From Mycolicibacterium wolinskyi (GTDB lineage: Bacteria > Actinomycetota > Actinomycetes > Mycobacteriales > Mycobacteriaceae), in assembly GCF_002101965.1 (NCBI RefSeq), contig NZ_LQQA01000033.1, forward strand, positions 248,001 to 312,000: DNA of 64,000 nt. The letters are read 5' to 3'. This document shows positions 33,977 through 42,709 of the stretch, one piece after another. Both the position numbers and the translations under genes were made by a program. Position 1 is the stretch's first letter, and every line of letters starts with the position of its first letter. Below the pieces are notes generated by a model. The model did not search any database, was not told the DNA's origin, and was given only the letters and a program-made list of their open reading frames with translations.

Positions 33977-36837
33977 GTCCCCGACCGCTCCAACGCCCGC
34001 GCCACCACACCATGTGCCGGCCGGGTGCGCACGAGCTGTGGCCACCAGAACCAGCGGCCCATCAACGCCGCGATGGACGGTGTCATGAACGAGCGGATCA
34101 CCAACGTGTCGAACAGCAGACCGAGACCGATCGTCGACCCGACCTGCGCGACCACGGTCATCTCGCTGACCACCATCGACATCATGGTGAACGCGAACAC
34201 CAGACCGGCGGCCGTCACGACCGAACCACTGCCGCCCATGGCCCGGATGATGCCGGTGTTGATGCCTGCCGACAGCTCCTCCTTGAGCCGCGCCACCAGC
34301 AACAGGTTGTAATCGGCACCCACGGCCAACAGCACGATGACGGCCATGGCCATGACCATGAAGTGCAATTCGATCCCTAATATGTGCTGCCACACCAGAA
34401 TCGACAAACCGAACGACGCGCCGAGCGACACCAGCACGGTGCCGACGATCACCGCCGCCGCCACGACGCTGCGGGTGATGATCAGCATGATGATGAAGAT
34501 CAGGCACAGCGCGGAAATGCCGGCGATGATGAGGTCGTAGTTGTTGCCTTCCTGCATGTCCTTGAAGGCCGCGGCGGTGCCGCCGACGTAGATCTTCGAC
34601 CCCTCCCACGGGGTGTTCTTCATGGCTTCCTTGGCCGCCAGCTTGATCTGGTCGATGAGCTTGATGCCGTCCGGCGTCAGCGGGTCACCCTCGTGAGAGA
34701 TGATGAACCGCACCGCTTTTCCGTCGGGGGAGATGAAGCTCTTCATACCGCGCTTGAAGTCGGCGTTGTTGAAGATCTCGGGTGGCAGGTAGAACGTGTC
34801 GTCGTTCTTGGCGTCGTTGAACGCCTTACCCATGGCCGTCTGGTTCTCCGACATCGCGGCCTGCTGATCCTGCAGACCCTTCTGGGTCTGATGCATCGTC
34901 AGCATCATGGTTTTCATGGTCTTCATGGTCTCGATCTGCGGCCGCATCATCGACGCCATCTGAGGCATCAACTCGGCCAGCTTGTCCATGTCGGGGAGCA
35001 ACTGCTCAACGCTCTCGGTCATGGTGTCGATACCGTCGAGGCCGTCGAACACCGACCGCATCGCCTGGCACATCGGGATGTTGAAGCAGTGCGGTTCCCA
35101 GTACAGATAGTTGCGCAGCGGTCGGAGGAAGTCGTCGAAGTTCGCGATCTGGTCGCGCAGTTCCTTGATGTCTTCGACCATCGTGTGGGTTTTGCCCACC
35201 ATGCTCAGCGTGATCGCCGACATCTGCTCCATCTGCCCGATCATCTGGTCCATGAGCTCGATGGTCTTCTGCATCTCGTCGGCCTGCAGCAGCATGTCGT
35301 TCGCGCGGTCCAGCTGATACTTGCGGTTCATCGTCTGGTTGACCCCGCCCATGCTCATCTGGGCCGGAATCGTGCTGAACTCGAGGGGCTCGCCCTGCGG
35401 ACGCGTGATCGCCTGAACACTGCCGATTCCGGGCACCCCGAACACGGCTTTGGCGATCTTGTCGATCACCAGGAAGTCGGCCGAGTTCCGAACGTCATGG
35501 TCGGTCTCGATGAGCAACAGTTCGGGGTTCATCTTGGCCGGCGAGAAATGCCGCTCGGCAGCCGCGAAACCTTCCTGGGCGGGCAGGTTGTCGGGCAGAT
35601 AATTGCGGTCGTTGTAGTTGGTGCGATAGCCCGGCAGCGTGAGGAGCCCGACCAGCGACAACAAGATGGTGGCCAACAGCACCGGCCCGGGCCAGCGGAC
35701 CACGAACGCGCCCAGCCGTCGCCAACCGCGAATCCGCATGGCCCGGCGGGGTTCGAGCACTTTGCCGAACCGGCTTGCCACGGTGATCACCGCGGGCCCC
35801 AGCGTCAGCGCCGCGACCACGGCGACCACCATGCCGACCGCCATCGGGATGCCGAGGGTCTGGAAATAGGGCAGCCGGGTGAAATGCAGACACAGCGTCG
35901 CGCCGGCGATCGTCATGCCCGAGCCCAGCACCACATGCGCGGTGCCGTGGAACATCGTGTAGTACGACTGCTCGCGATCCTCACCGACGGTTCGCGCTTC
36001 CTGGTATCGGCCGATCAGGAATATCGCGTAGTCGGTCGAAGCCGCGATCGCCAGTGTCACGAGGAGCTGGGTGGCGAACGTCGACAGGCCGATGAACTCG
36101 TAATAGCCGAGGAAGGCCACCACACCGCGCGCTGCCTGCAGGCAGACCACCACCATGAACAGCGTGAGGAGCACGGTGATGATCGACCGGTACACCAGCA
36201 GCAGCATCGTGATGATCACCGCGAACGTGACCATCTCGATGATGCGCACGCTGCGGTCACCGGCGAGCTGCTGATCGTTGGCGAGCGCCGAGCCGCCCGT
36301 CACGAAAACCTTGACGCCCGGCGGCGGTTGCAGGCTCTTGACGAGGTCCTGAACGGCCTGCACCGACTCGTTGGCCAGGGTCTCGCCCATGTTGCCCGCG
36401 AGATAGACCTGTACATAGGCCGCTTTGCCGTCGTTGCTCTGCGCCCCGGCCTCCGTCAGCGGGTCGCCCCAGAAGTCCTGGATGTGCTCGACGTGCTCCG
36501 TGTCGGCCTCGAGCTTGTCGATCATGTCGTTGTAGAACAGGTGCGCATCGTCACCGAGCGGCTGTTCGCCTTCGAGCACGATCATCGCCGAGCTGTCGGA
36601 CTTGAACTCCTCGAACACCTCGCCGACGCGTTTCATCGCGATCATCGACGGCGCGTCGTCGGGGCTCATCGACACCGACCGCATCTGGCCGACGACTTCG
36701 AGCTGGGGCACCGAGACGCTCAGAACGGCGACGAGAGCGATCCAGCCGACGATGATCGGAATGGCGAGCCGTCGGATCCACCGGGCGATCCCGGTGTGCT
36801 TATCGCGCGCAGCGGGACTGTCGGTGGAATCGGCCAT
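33973..36837 (-). CDS. MmpL family RND transporter
   Basis: This 954-residue protein has the MmpL architecture: an N-terminal helix, a periplasmic domain, a block of about five helices (AASTDYAIFLIGRYQEART with the Asp-Tyr proton relay), a second large loop with coiled-coil-like methionine-rich sequence (MDQMIGQMEQM; MMRPQIETMKTMKTMM), and a second helix block (AVGADYNLLLVARLKEE). Family members export lipids or siderophores across the mycobacterial inner membrane. No MmpS accessory gene is adjacent. ATG 36837 has AAGGG seven bases upstream. The cargo cannot be inferred. Confidence 0.92.
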   Translation of the reverse strand: MADSTDSPAARDKHTGIARWIRRLAIPIIVGWIALVAVLSVSVPQLEVVGQMRSVSMSPDDAPSMIAMKRVGEVFEEFKSDSSAMIVLEGEQPLGDDAHLFYNDMIDKLEADTEHVEHIQDFWGDPLTEAGAQSNDGKAAYVQVYLAGNMGETLANESVQAVQDLVKSLQPPPGVKVFVTGGSALANDQQLAGDRSVRIIEMVTFAVIITMLLLVYRSIITVLLTLFMVVVCLQAARGVVAFLGYYEFIGLSTFATQLLVTLAIAASTDYAIFLIGRYQEARTVGEDREQSYYTMFHGTAHVVLGSGMTIAGATLCLHFTRLPYFQTLGIPMAVGMVVAVVAALTLGPAVITVASRFGKVLEPRRAMRIRGWRRLGAFVVRWPGPVLLATILLSLVGLLTLPGYRTNYNDRNYLPDNLPAQEGFAAAERHFSPAKMNPELLLIETDHDVRNSADFLVIDKIAKAVFGVPGIGSVQAITRPQGEPLEFSTIPAQMSMGGVNQTMNRKYQLDRANDMLLQADEMQKTIELMDQMIGQMEQMSAITLSMVGKTHTMVEDIKELRDQIANFDDFLRPLRNYLYWEPHCFNIPMCQAMRSVFDGLDGIDTMTESVEQLLPDMDKLAELMPQMASMMRPQIETMKTMKTMMLTMHQTQKGLQDQQAAMSENQTAMGKAFNDAKNDDTFYLPPEIFNNADFKRGMKSFISPDGKAVRFIISHEGDPLTPDGIKLIDQIKLAAKEAMKNTPWEGSKIYVGGTAAAFKDMQEGNNYDLIIAGISALCLIFIIMLIITRSVVAAAVIVGTVLVSLGASFGLSILVWQHILGIELHFMVMAMAVIVLLAVGADYNLLLVARLKEELSAGINTGIIRAMGGSGSVVTAAGLVFAFTMMSMVVSEMTVVAQVGSTIGLGLLFDTLVIRSFMTPSIAALMGRWFWWPQLVRTRPAHGVVARALERSGT

Positions 36838-36956
36838 CAGGAACCCTTGGTGGTCGGTCGGAGTCACGCGCGGCAGTCATGCGAGTACGCGTTCGTGATT
36901 TCCGACATAGTAGACGCCGCCACGGGCCGGCCGGACTCCCTCCCTCGCGGGACCCG

Positions 36957-37718
36957 TCAGAACTGCACTCCGCGGGTCAGCGCGCCGTCGACGACGAGGT
37001 TGGTTCCGGTGATGAAGCTCGCCGCCGAACTGCTCAGGAACACCACGGCGTTGGCCACCTCCTGCGGGGTGGCCATCCGGCCGGTCGGGTTGAGGGCGAG
37101 CGCGGCCGCGAAGAGCTCGGGATTGTTCTCCTCGATCGACGGCCACACGCCGCCAGGGAAGTAGGTGTTGCCGGGGCTCACGCTATTGGCCCGCACGCCT
37201 TTGCCGGCGTGGTTGTAGGCCAGGCCCTGCGTGTAGTGGATGATCGCGGCCTTGAACGTCCCGTACGGTCCCGCGGCGAAGTCGATCTCACGACCCGAAA
37301 CGCTCGAGACCGTGACGATCGAGCCGGCGCCGCTCGCCACCAGATGGGGGAGCGCGGCGTCGACGAGACTCACCGTGCCCATCAGGTCCACCTCGAAACT
37401 GGTTCGCCAGTTCTCCGCGCTTTCGGGGATGGCGAGCGCGCTCACGTTGGCGACCACACCGTCCAGCCCGCCGAACGTGTCGGCGGCGCCCGACACCCAT
37501 TCCGTCACGGCCGCGGCATCGCCGACGTCCACCGCGCTGCCGACCGCGGTGGCACCGCCGGCGGTCAGCTCGGCCTGCGCTTCGGCGACAGCGTCCGGAG
37601 TGCGCGCACAGTATGCGACGACGGCGCCCTCGGCCAGCAGTCCCTCGACGACCGCGCGGCCGATGCCACGGGTGCCGCCGGTCACCGCGAAACGCTTGCC
37701 CGACAATCCGAGATCCAT
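36957..37718 (-). CDS. Short-chain dehydrogenase/reductase (SDR)
   Basis: The 253-residue protein is a classical SDR with the TGGTRGIG cofactor motif near the N-terminus, catalytic Ser in VSSVSGRE, and the Tyr-x3-Lys pair in PYGTFKAA. The usual NNAG motif is altered to ANVSA. A conserved Asp after the second strand is not evident, and CART at that position suggests NADP(H). Start ATG with AAGGGACG upstream. It lies between the MmpL and acetamidase/formamidase genes, all on the minus strand but with gaps, so an operon is only possible. Substrate unknown. Confidence 0.88.
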   Translation of the reverse strand: MDLGLSGKRFAVTGGTRGIGRAVVEGLLAEGAVVAYCARTPDAVAEAQAELTAGGATAVGSAVDVGDAAAVTEWVSGAADTFGGLDGVVANVSALAIPESAENWRTSFEVDLMGTVSLVDAALPHLVASGAGSIVTVSSVSGREIDFAAGPYGTFKAAIIHYTQGLAYNHAGKGVRANSVSPGNTYFPGGVWPSIEENNPELFAAALALNPTGRMATPQEVANAVVFLSSSAASFITGTNLVVDGALTRGVQF

Positions 37719-37745
37719 GTTCGTCCCTTCGACGCGTTAGCGGAA

Positions 37746-38768
37746 TCAGTAGGAGATGGTGCCCAGTGCTTTTGCAGCACTGCGTAATTCGTGGTGGACG
37801 CCGCCGTAGGCGGCGGCAGAGGGCAGCAGCCGTTTGTCGATTTTGGTGACGGCGCTGTAGTTGACGTCGACGACGTTGGCGATCGGCACCTGCGAGATCT
37901 GGGTCAGCAACTGGTAGGCATCGAGGCGGTCCAGGCCGTACAGCTCACCCAGCCAATGGATCATCTCGACCTGACCGGCGCGCCACGCTTCCTCCAGCGG
38001 GCGGCCCGAACCGATGGCCATGAGATGTGTGTCGGTCTCCAGCCGCGGCCAGGCCGGGCCACCGCCTTTGATGAGTTCGACGATCGCGGTGACGTTCATC
38101 GCGCCCTCGACCGCGGTGCCGCAGGATTCACCTTCGCCCTGCCGGTAGTGCCCGTCACCGAGCGAGAACAGCGCCCCTTCGACATTGACCCGCAGATAAC
38201 ACGTGGCACCAGCGGTCATCTCGGGCGTGTCCATGTTGCCGCCGAACGCGTCGGGCACCAGGGAGCTGCGCACCTCGCGGCGCGCGGGCGCGACACCGAC
38301 GGTGCCCAGCATCGGGTTGGCCGGCAGCGCCAGCTCGAAATCGCTGCCGTGCGCGGAGAACGCCAGAGTGTGTGCGGCCGAATCGTATTCGTAGATCCAC
38401 GTGCGCTCCGGCAGGGCCTCCTGCAGCGTCGGGCTGACCGGAATGCTGGTCAGGCCACCGAAGAACGGGATCAGGGTCGACGCGCCCCAACTGCGGGCAG
38501 GTGTGAGGTCGACCAGGTGGACCGCGAGAGTGTCACCCGGTTCGGCGCCCTCGATCCAGAACGGACCGGTCTGCGGATTGAGATCTTCGGTGTCGAGGGC
38601 CACGGTCGCCACGCTGTCGCGGCTGGTGATCCGCCCGCCGTAGGCATCTTCGGTCCACAATGTCAGCACCGTCCCTGGCTTGATGCGCATGACGGGCTCG
38701 GCACCCCCGAAGGTGTAGTTCAGCTGCTCAACGGTCGGGGTGAAGGTGATGTGGTCCATGACAGCCAT
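37746..38768 (-). CDS. Acetamidase/formamidase family protein
   Basis: This 340-residue protein belongs to the FmdA/AmdA family, which hydrolyses short-chain amides such as formamide or acetamide to ammonia and acid. Family segments include EGAEPGDTLAVHLVDLTP, GDGHYRQGEGESCGTAVEGA and the C-terminal NVVDVNYSAV. It is about 80 residues shorter than the second family member at 41242 and clearly only a distant paralogue. I chose ATG 38768; an ATG three codons later is equally possible. The adjacent BacA-like transporter gene lies 49 bases upstream on the same strand. Confidence 0.85.
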   Translation of the reverse strand: MAVMDHITFTPTVEQLNYTFGGAEPVMRIKPGTVLTLWTEDAYGGRITSRDSVATVALDTEDLNPQTGPFWIEGAEPGDTLAVHLVDLTPARSWGASTLIPFFGGLTSIPVSPTLQEALPERTWIYEYDSAAHTLAFSAHGSDFELALPANPMLGTVGVAPARREVRSSLVPDAFGGNMDTPEMTAGATCYLRVNVEGALFSLGDGHYRQGEGESCGTAVEGAMNVTAIVELIKGGGPAWPRLETDTHLMAIGSGRPLEEAWRAGQVEMIHWLGELYGLDRLDAYQLLTQISQVPIANVVDVNYSAVTKIDKRLLPSAAAYGGVHHELRSAAKALGTISY

Positions 38769-38817
38769 CTTGGTATCCGGGCGGCTTCTGTGCCCGGCGA
38801 ACCCGAAACAGCGTTCC

Positions 38818-40743
38818 CTACACCGGAACCGGTTCCTCGTCGTCGATGGTTCCCAATCGCCATTGCCCGCCGCCGAGCAGTTCCAGCCGTTGGTCGTGAT
38901 GTTTGTCGACCGTCGTGCGGTGGGTGACGCTGACGAATACGGTGCCGGGGAGTTCACGTCGCACCAGGCCGTAGATCATGAACTCGAGCGGCTCGTCGAG
39001 CGCGGAGGTGGCCTCGTCCAGGAACACCGCCTTCGGTTTGGTCAGCAGAACCCGGGCGAACGCGATGCGTTGCTGTTCGCCGGGGGAGAGCACCTTGGCC
39101 CAGTCGTTGACCTCCGACAGCCGGTCGACATAGCGGGGGAGGGCGACCGCCAGGAGCGCTTCGCGTAGCGCGTCATCGGGGATGTCGCCCGGTTCGTGGG
39201 GATAGGACACCACGGTTCGCAGATCCCCGAGCGGGACGTAGGGCAACTGCGACAGGAACAACGTCTCGTTCTCGCCCTGTGGGCAGCGCATCGTGCCGGA
39301 CGAGTAGGGCCACAATTGGGCGAGGCTGCGCAGCAGTGTCGTCTTACCGGTGCCCGATTCGCCGGTGATGATCATCGCGTTGCCGGGATCGAGGGCCAGG
39401 TTGAGGTCGTTGACCAACGGCTCCCCGGCCGGATTCCGCACCTCGATGTCGTCGAGTTCGATGACGCTGTCCCGGTTTTCGGTCACCATGACCTTCGGCA
39501 GATCGCGGCTTTCGGCGTTGGCGGTGACGAGGCCGTGCAACCGGATGACCGAGGCGCGGTAACCGGCGAACGTGTCGTAGGAATTGCGGAAGAACGACAA
39601 CGCGTCCTGGATGGCGCCGAAGGCCGTCACCGATTGCGTGACGGCGCCGAGCTGGATCTGGCCGGCGAACAGCCGGGGCGCCTGCAGCAGCCACGGCAGC
39701 GGGATGATGATGTGGTTCATCGACAGGTTCCAACCCGTGAACACGATCGTCCGGTTGACGAAGCGTTTGTAGTTGGCGACCACGGGCGCGAATCGCTCAC
39801 GCAATTGCAGGCGCTCGGCCTTCTCGCCGCGATAGAGCGCCACGGATTCGGCGGCGTCGCGCAAACGCACCAGTGCGTAGCGGAAGGCGGCGTTGAACTT
39901 CTCGTTGTTGAACGACAGCCGGATGAGTGGGCGGCCCAGCCAGAACGCGATGACCGTCGCGAATGCGACGTAGACGAACACCGACCAGAACATCGCCCGC
40001 GGGACCTCGACGCCGAACACGTTCAGATCCCCCGACAGGTTCCACAAAATCGACGTGAACGAGATGACCGAGACGATCGACGAGATGGCGCCGAAAGGCA
40101 GTGTGCCGTTGCTGGTCTGGTGCGGGGTGTTGGGTTGGGGCCCGGAAAGAGCGGTGAACACGTCGATGTCGGACTGGATACGCTGATCGGGATTGTCGAT
40201 GGTCTGGTCGATGAACCGGGTCCGGTAATAGGCGCGACCGTCGAGCCAGTCGCCCGTGAGCCGGTCGGTCAGCCAGGTCCGCCAGGCCAGCATGAACCGC
40301 TGGGTCATGAACAGATCGATGAGAACCCGCGTGACCAGGATTGCCGCGAGCACCGAGAAGATCAGCAGTGAAATCCAAAAGCCGCGTACCCCTGACTCTT
40401 TCACGGCCTGGTTGCCGGTCGCGAAGCCCTGCACGGCGATCTGCGCGGCCGAATACAGGTCGTTGCTCTGGTAGCTGAACAGCACCGACAGTCGCACGCC
40501 GATGATGACCGACAGCAGCATCGCGCTGAGTAGCAGCCATGGTTTGACGCTGTGGCGGCCGGTGAAATACGCCCCGGTGACGGTCCAGAACTGCCGGCCC
40601 CATGTGGTGTACCTGGCAAGGACCGTCAGGACGCCGAATGTGCACAGTGCCGCGATCGTCCATGCTTCGACCAGCCACACGAGCGAGTGGAGTAGTTCGT
40701 CGCTCCAGTCGATCGATGGCGTAAACGGCTTCAGATCGTTCAC
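38818..40743 (-). CDS. BacA/SbmA-type ABC transporter, fused membrane and ATPase domains (Rv1819c-like)
   Basis: The 641-residue protein has an SbmA/BacA-like membrane domain of about six helices (residues 1-390; TVTGAYFTGRHSVKPW and PWLLQAPRLFAGQIQLGAVTQ) followed by an ATP-binding cassette: Walker A GESGTGKTT, signature LSPGEQQR, Walker B AVFLDEATSALD and the H-loop VTHRTT. The architecture matches Rv1819c, a homodimeric importer of cobalamin and other bulky hydrophilic compounds, including peptide antibiotics. GTG start with GGAGAAG five bases upstream. It sits between two amidase-family genes, probably without functional linkage. Confidence 0.88.
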   Translation of the reverse strand: MNDLKPFTPSIDWSDELLHSLVWLVEAWTIAALCTFGVLTVLARYTTWGRQFWTVTGAYFTGRHSVKPWLLLSAMLLSVIIGVRLSVLFSYQSNDLYSAAQIAVQGFATGNQAVKESGVRGFWISLLIFSVLAAILVTRVLIDLFMTQRFMLAWRTWLTDRLTGDWLDGRAYYRTRFIDQTIDNPDQRIQSDIDVFTALSGPQPNTPHQTSNGTLPFGAISSIVSVISFTSILWNLSGDLNVFGVEVPRAMFWSVFVYVAFATVIAFWLGRPLIRLSFNNEKFNAAFRYALVRLRDAAESVALYRGEKAERLQLRERFAPVVANYKRFVNRTIVFTGWNLSMNHIIIPLPWLLQAPRLFAGQIQLGAVTQSVTAFGAIQDALSFFRNSYDTFAGYRASVIRLHGLVTANAESRDLPKVMVTENRDSVIELDDIEVRNPAGEPLVNDLNLALDPGNAMIITGESGTGKTTLLRSLAQLWPYSSGTMRCPQGENETLFLSQLPYVPLGDLRTVVSYPHEPGDIPDDALREALLAVALPRYVDRLSEVNDWAKVLSPGEQQRIAFARVLLTKPKAVFLDEATSALDEPLEFMIYGLVRRELPGTVFVSVTHRTTVDKHHDQRLELLGGGQWRLGTIDDEEPVPV

Positions 40744-40945
40744 TGGACTTCTCCGGTCTGTCGACTGTTTGCCCGGCTGTGCGTGAAGCTACCGCAGCGC
40801 GTGGGTCATTGGTGGTCACCCCGCGCCGCAGCGCCCGCCAGGCAACAAATCAGTTTCAGATGGAAGTTTTTTCTCGAACTGCCGCGCCAACACCTGCACA
40901 TATCGGTACTGTTGCATGCGTTCTCACCGCAACGGAGGAAAGCTG

Positions 40946-41230
40946 TTGGTTCTCTACGCATTTCGATGTCAGTCCGGCTGTGGCACCACGAAGCAGCTGT
41001 ATTCGATGAGTTCTCGACCCGACGCGATCGAGTGCCCGACGTGTTCGGGGCCCGCCCGCAGAACGATCGGCGCTCCGAGTCTCGGGCGCGGGAGCAGTAG
41101 TGCGATGGCACTTCAGGACACGACCCGTGCCACGGCCGACAAGCCCGCCGTCGTCGCGGCACCGGCACCGGCCACGCGTCGACAGAAAATCACCACCAAC
41201 CCACTTCATCAAAAGCTGCCCCGGCCCTGA
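40946..41230 (+). CDS. FmdB-like zinc-ribbon regulatory protein
   Basis: This 94-residue protein starts with a zinc-ribbon of the FmdB type: VLYAFRCQSGCG then IECPTCSGPARR, giving paired cysteines. The remainder is low-complexity and basic. FmdB-family proteins often accompany amidase genes and are regarded as putative regulators. I chose the TTG at 40946 since GGAGG lies seven bases upstream and the sequence then begins like FmdB (VLYAFRC); an ATG at 40916 has no ribosome site. The formamidase gene starts 11 bases after its stop. Confidence 0.72.
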   Translation: MVLYAFRCQSGCGTTKQLYSMSSRPDAIECPTCSGPARRTIGAPSLGRGSSSAMALQDTTRATADKPAVVAAPAPATRRQKITTNPLHQKLPRP

Positions 41231-41241
41231 AGGAGGATTCA

Positions 41242-42498
41242 ATGCCAGACGTTGTTTTCCCACTCGATTCGACCAAGAAATTCACGGAACAGGAAAAGCT
41301 CGGCCACAACCGGTGGCATCCGGATATCCCCGCGGCGGTGACGGTCAAGAAAGGCGACTCATTCCGCGTGCATTGCCGGGAATGGTTCGACGGCGCGATC
41401 GTCAACGACGATTCCGCCGACGACATTCTCAACGCGCCGCTGACGACCGTGCACGTGTTGTCGGGCCCGATCGCGGTCGAAGGCGCCAAGCCGGGTGATC
41501 TGCTGATCGTCGACATCCTCGACGTCGGCCCCATCCCCCAGGAGGATTCCGGCCCGCTCGCCGGACAGGGCTGGGGCTACACCGGCATCTTCCCCACGCA
41601 GAACGGCGGCGGCTTCCTCACCGAACAATTCCCCGACGCCTACAAGGCGATCTGGGACTTCTCGGGCCAGCACGCCACGTCGCGCCACGTCCCCGGCGTC
41701 GAGTTCACCGGCATCGTCCATCCCGGTCTGATGGGAACCGCGCCGTCGGCGAAGCTGCTGTCGACCTGGAACACGCGCGAGGCCGCGCTCATCGCGACCG
41801 ATCCCGACCGGGTGCCGCCGCTGGCGTTGCCGCCCGAGCCGCAGGACGCGATCCTCGGCGGGTTGACCGGCGACGCGTTCACCAAGGCCGCCGCTGAAGC
41901 CGCCCGCACCGCGCCGCCGCGTGAGAACGGCGGCAACCAGGACATCAAGAACCTCACCAAGGGCAGCCGGGTGTTCTATCCGGTGTTCGTCGACGGGGCG
42001 AACCTGTCGGTCGGCGATCTCCACTTCTCGCAGGGCGACGGCGAGATCACATTCTGCGGCGCGATCGAGATGGGCGGGTTCATCGATCTGCGGGTCGACG
42101 TGATCTCCGGCGGCATGGAGACCTACGGCGTGAGCGAGAACGCCATCTTCATGCCGGGCAACACCGATCCGCAGTACTCGGAATGGCTGGCGTTCTCGGG
42201 CACCTCGGTCACGCTCGACGGCGAGCAGCGTTACCTCGACTCGCACCTGTCCTACCAGCGGGCCTGCCTGCACGCGATCGACTACCTGACGAAGTTCGGC
42301 TACAGCCCCGAGCAGGCGTATCTGCTGCTCGGCGCCGCGCCCATCGAAGGCAGGTTGTCCGGCGTCGTCGACATCCCCAACGCCTGCGCGACCGTCTACA
42401 TCCCGACCGCGATCTTCGACTTCCCCGTCGCCCCGTCGGCGGCCGGGCCGGTCAAGATCGACCCGGGTATCGGCGCACCGCATTCGTCGTTCGGCTGA
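41242..42498 (+). CDS. fmdA: Formamidase (FmdA/acetamidase family)
   Basis: The 418-residue protein is a full-length formamidase: N-terminal PDVVFPLDSTKKFTEQ, the GHNRWHPDIP segment, the PGDLLIVDILDVGP strand, and HFSQGDGEITFCGAIEM with its probable active-site region. It should hydrolyse formamide or acetamide to ammonia and the acid, a nitrogen-supply function. An excellent ribosome site (AAGGAGG) precedes ATG 41242, and the FmdB-like gene is directly upstream on the same strand, forming a small operon. Confidence 0.9.
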   Translation: MPDVVFPLDSTKKFTEQEKLGHNRWHPDIPAAVTVKKGDSFRVHCREWFDGAIVNDDSADDILNAPLTTVHVLSGPIAVEGAKPGDLLIVDILDVGPIPQEDSGPLAGQGWGYTGIFPTQNGGGFLTEQFPDAYKAIWDFSGQHATSRHVPGVEFTGIVHPGLMGTAPSAKLLSTWNTREAALIATDPDRVPPLALPPEPQDAILGGLTGDAFTKAAAEAARTAPPRENGGNQDIKNLTKGSRVFYPVFVDGANLSVGDLHFSQGDGEITFCGAIEMGGFIDLRVDVISGGMETYGVSENAIFMPGNTDPQYSEWLAFSGTSVTLDGEQRYLDSHLSYQRACLHAIDYLTKFGYSPEQAYLLLGAAPIEGRLSGVVDIPNACATVYIPTAIFDFPVAPSAAGPVKIDPGIGAPHSSFG

Positions 42499-42709
42499 CG
42501 GCCCGGCCGCGGTGGTTGCCGCGGTGGTTTCGGAGACAGGGCGGAAACCCATCTATCCTCGTCACCGAGACCACCGCGTGCCCGGCCCGCCCGGGGCTTG
42601 GAGAACTGTGTCGCGACACCACGTCCGTCTGGCTATGCGGGAAGCGTCATTGATGACGCTCCTTGGACGGTGGCCTCACGCGAGCCAGGCGGGCTGAAAG
42701 GATCGTGCA

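Noticed and set aside
34384..37164. A 926-codon open frame antisense to the MmpL gene
   Set aside because: Composition is His/Arg/Asp-rich with no recognisable domain; it mirrors the GC-rich third positions of the real gene opposite.
42499..42709. Possible small gene between formamidase and kinase
   Set aside because: Short open stretches lack a ribosome site and any recognisable sequence; treated as intergenic.
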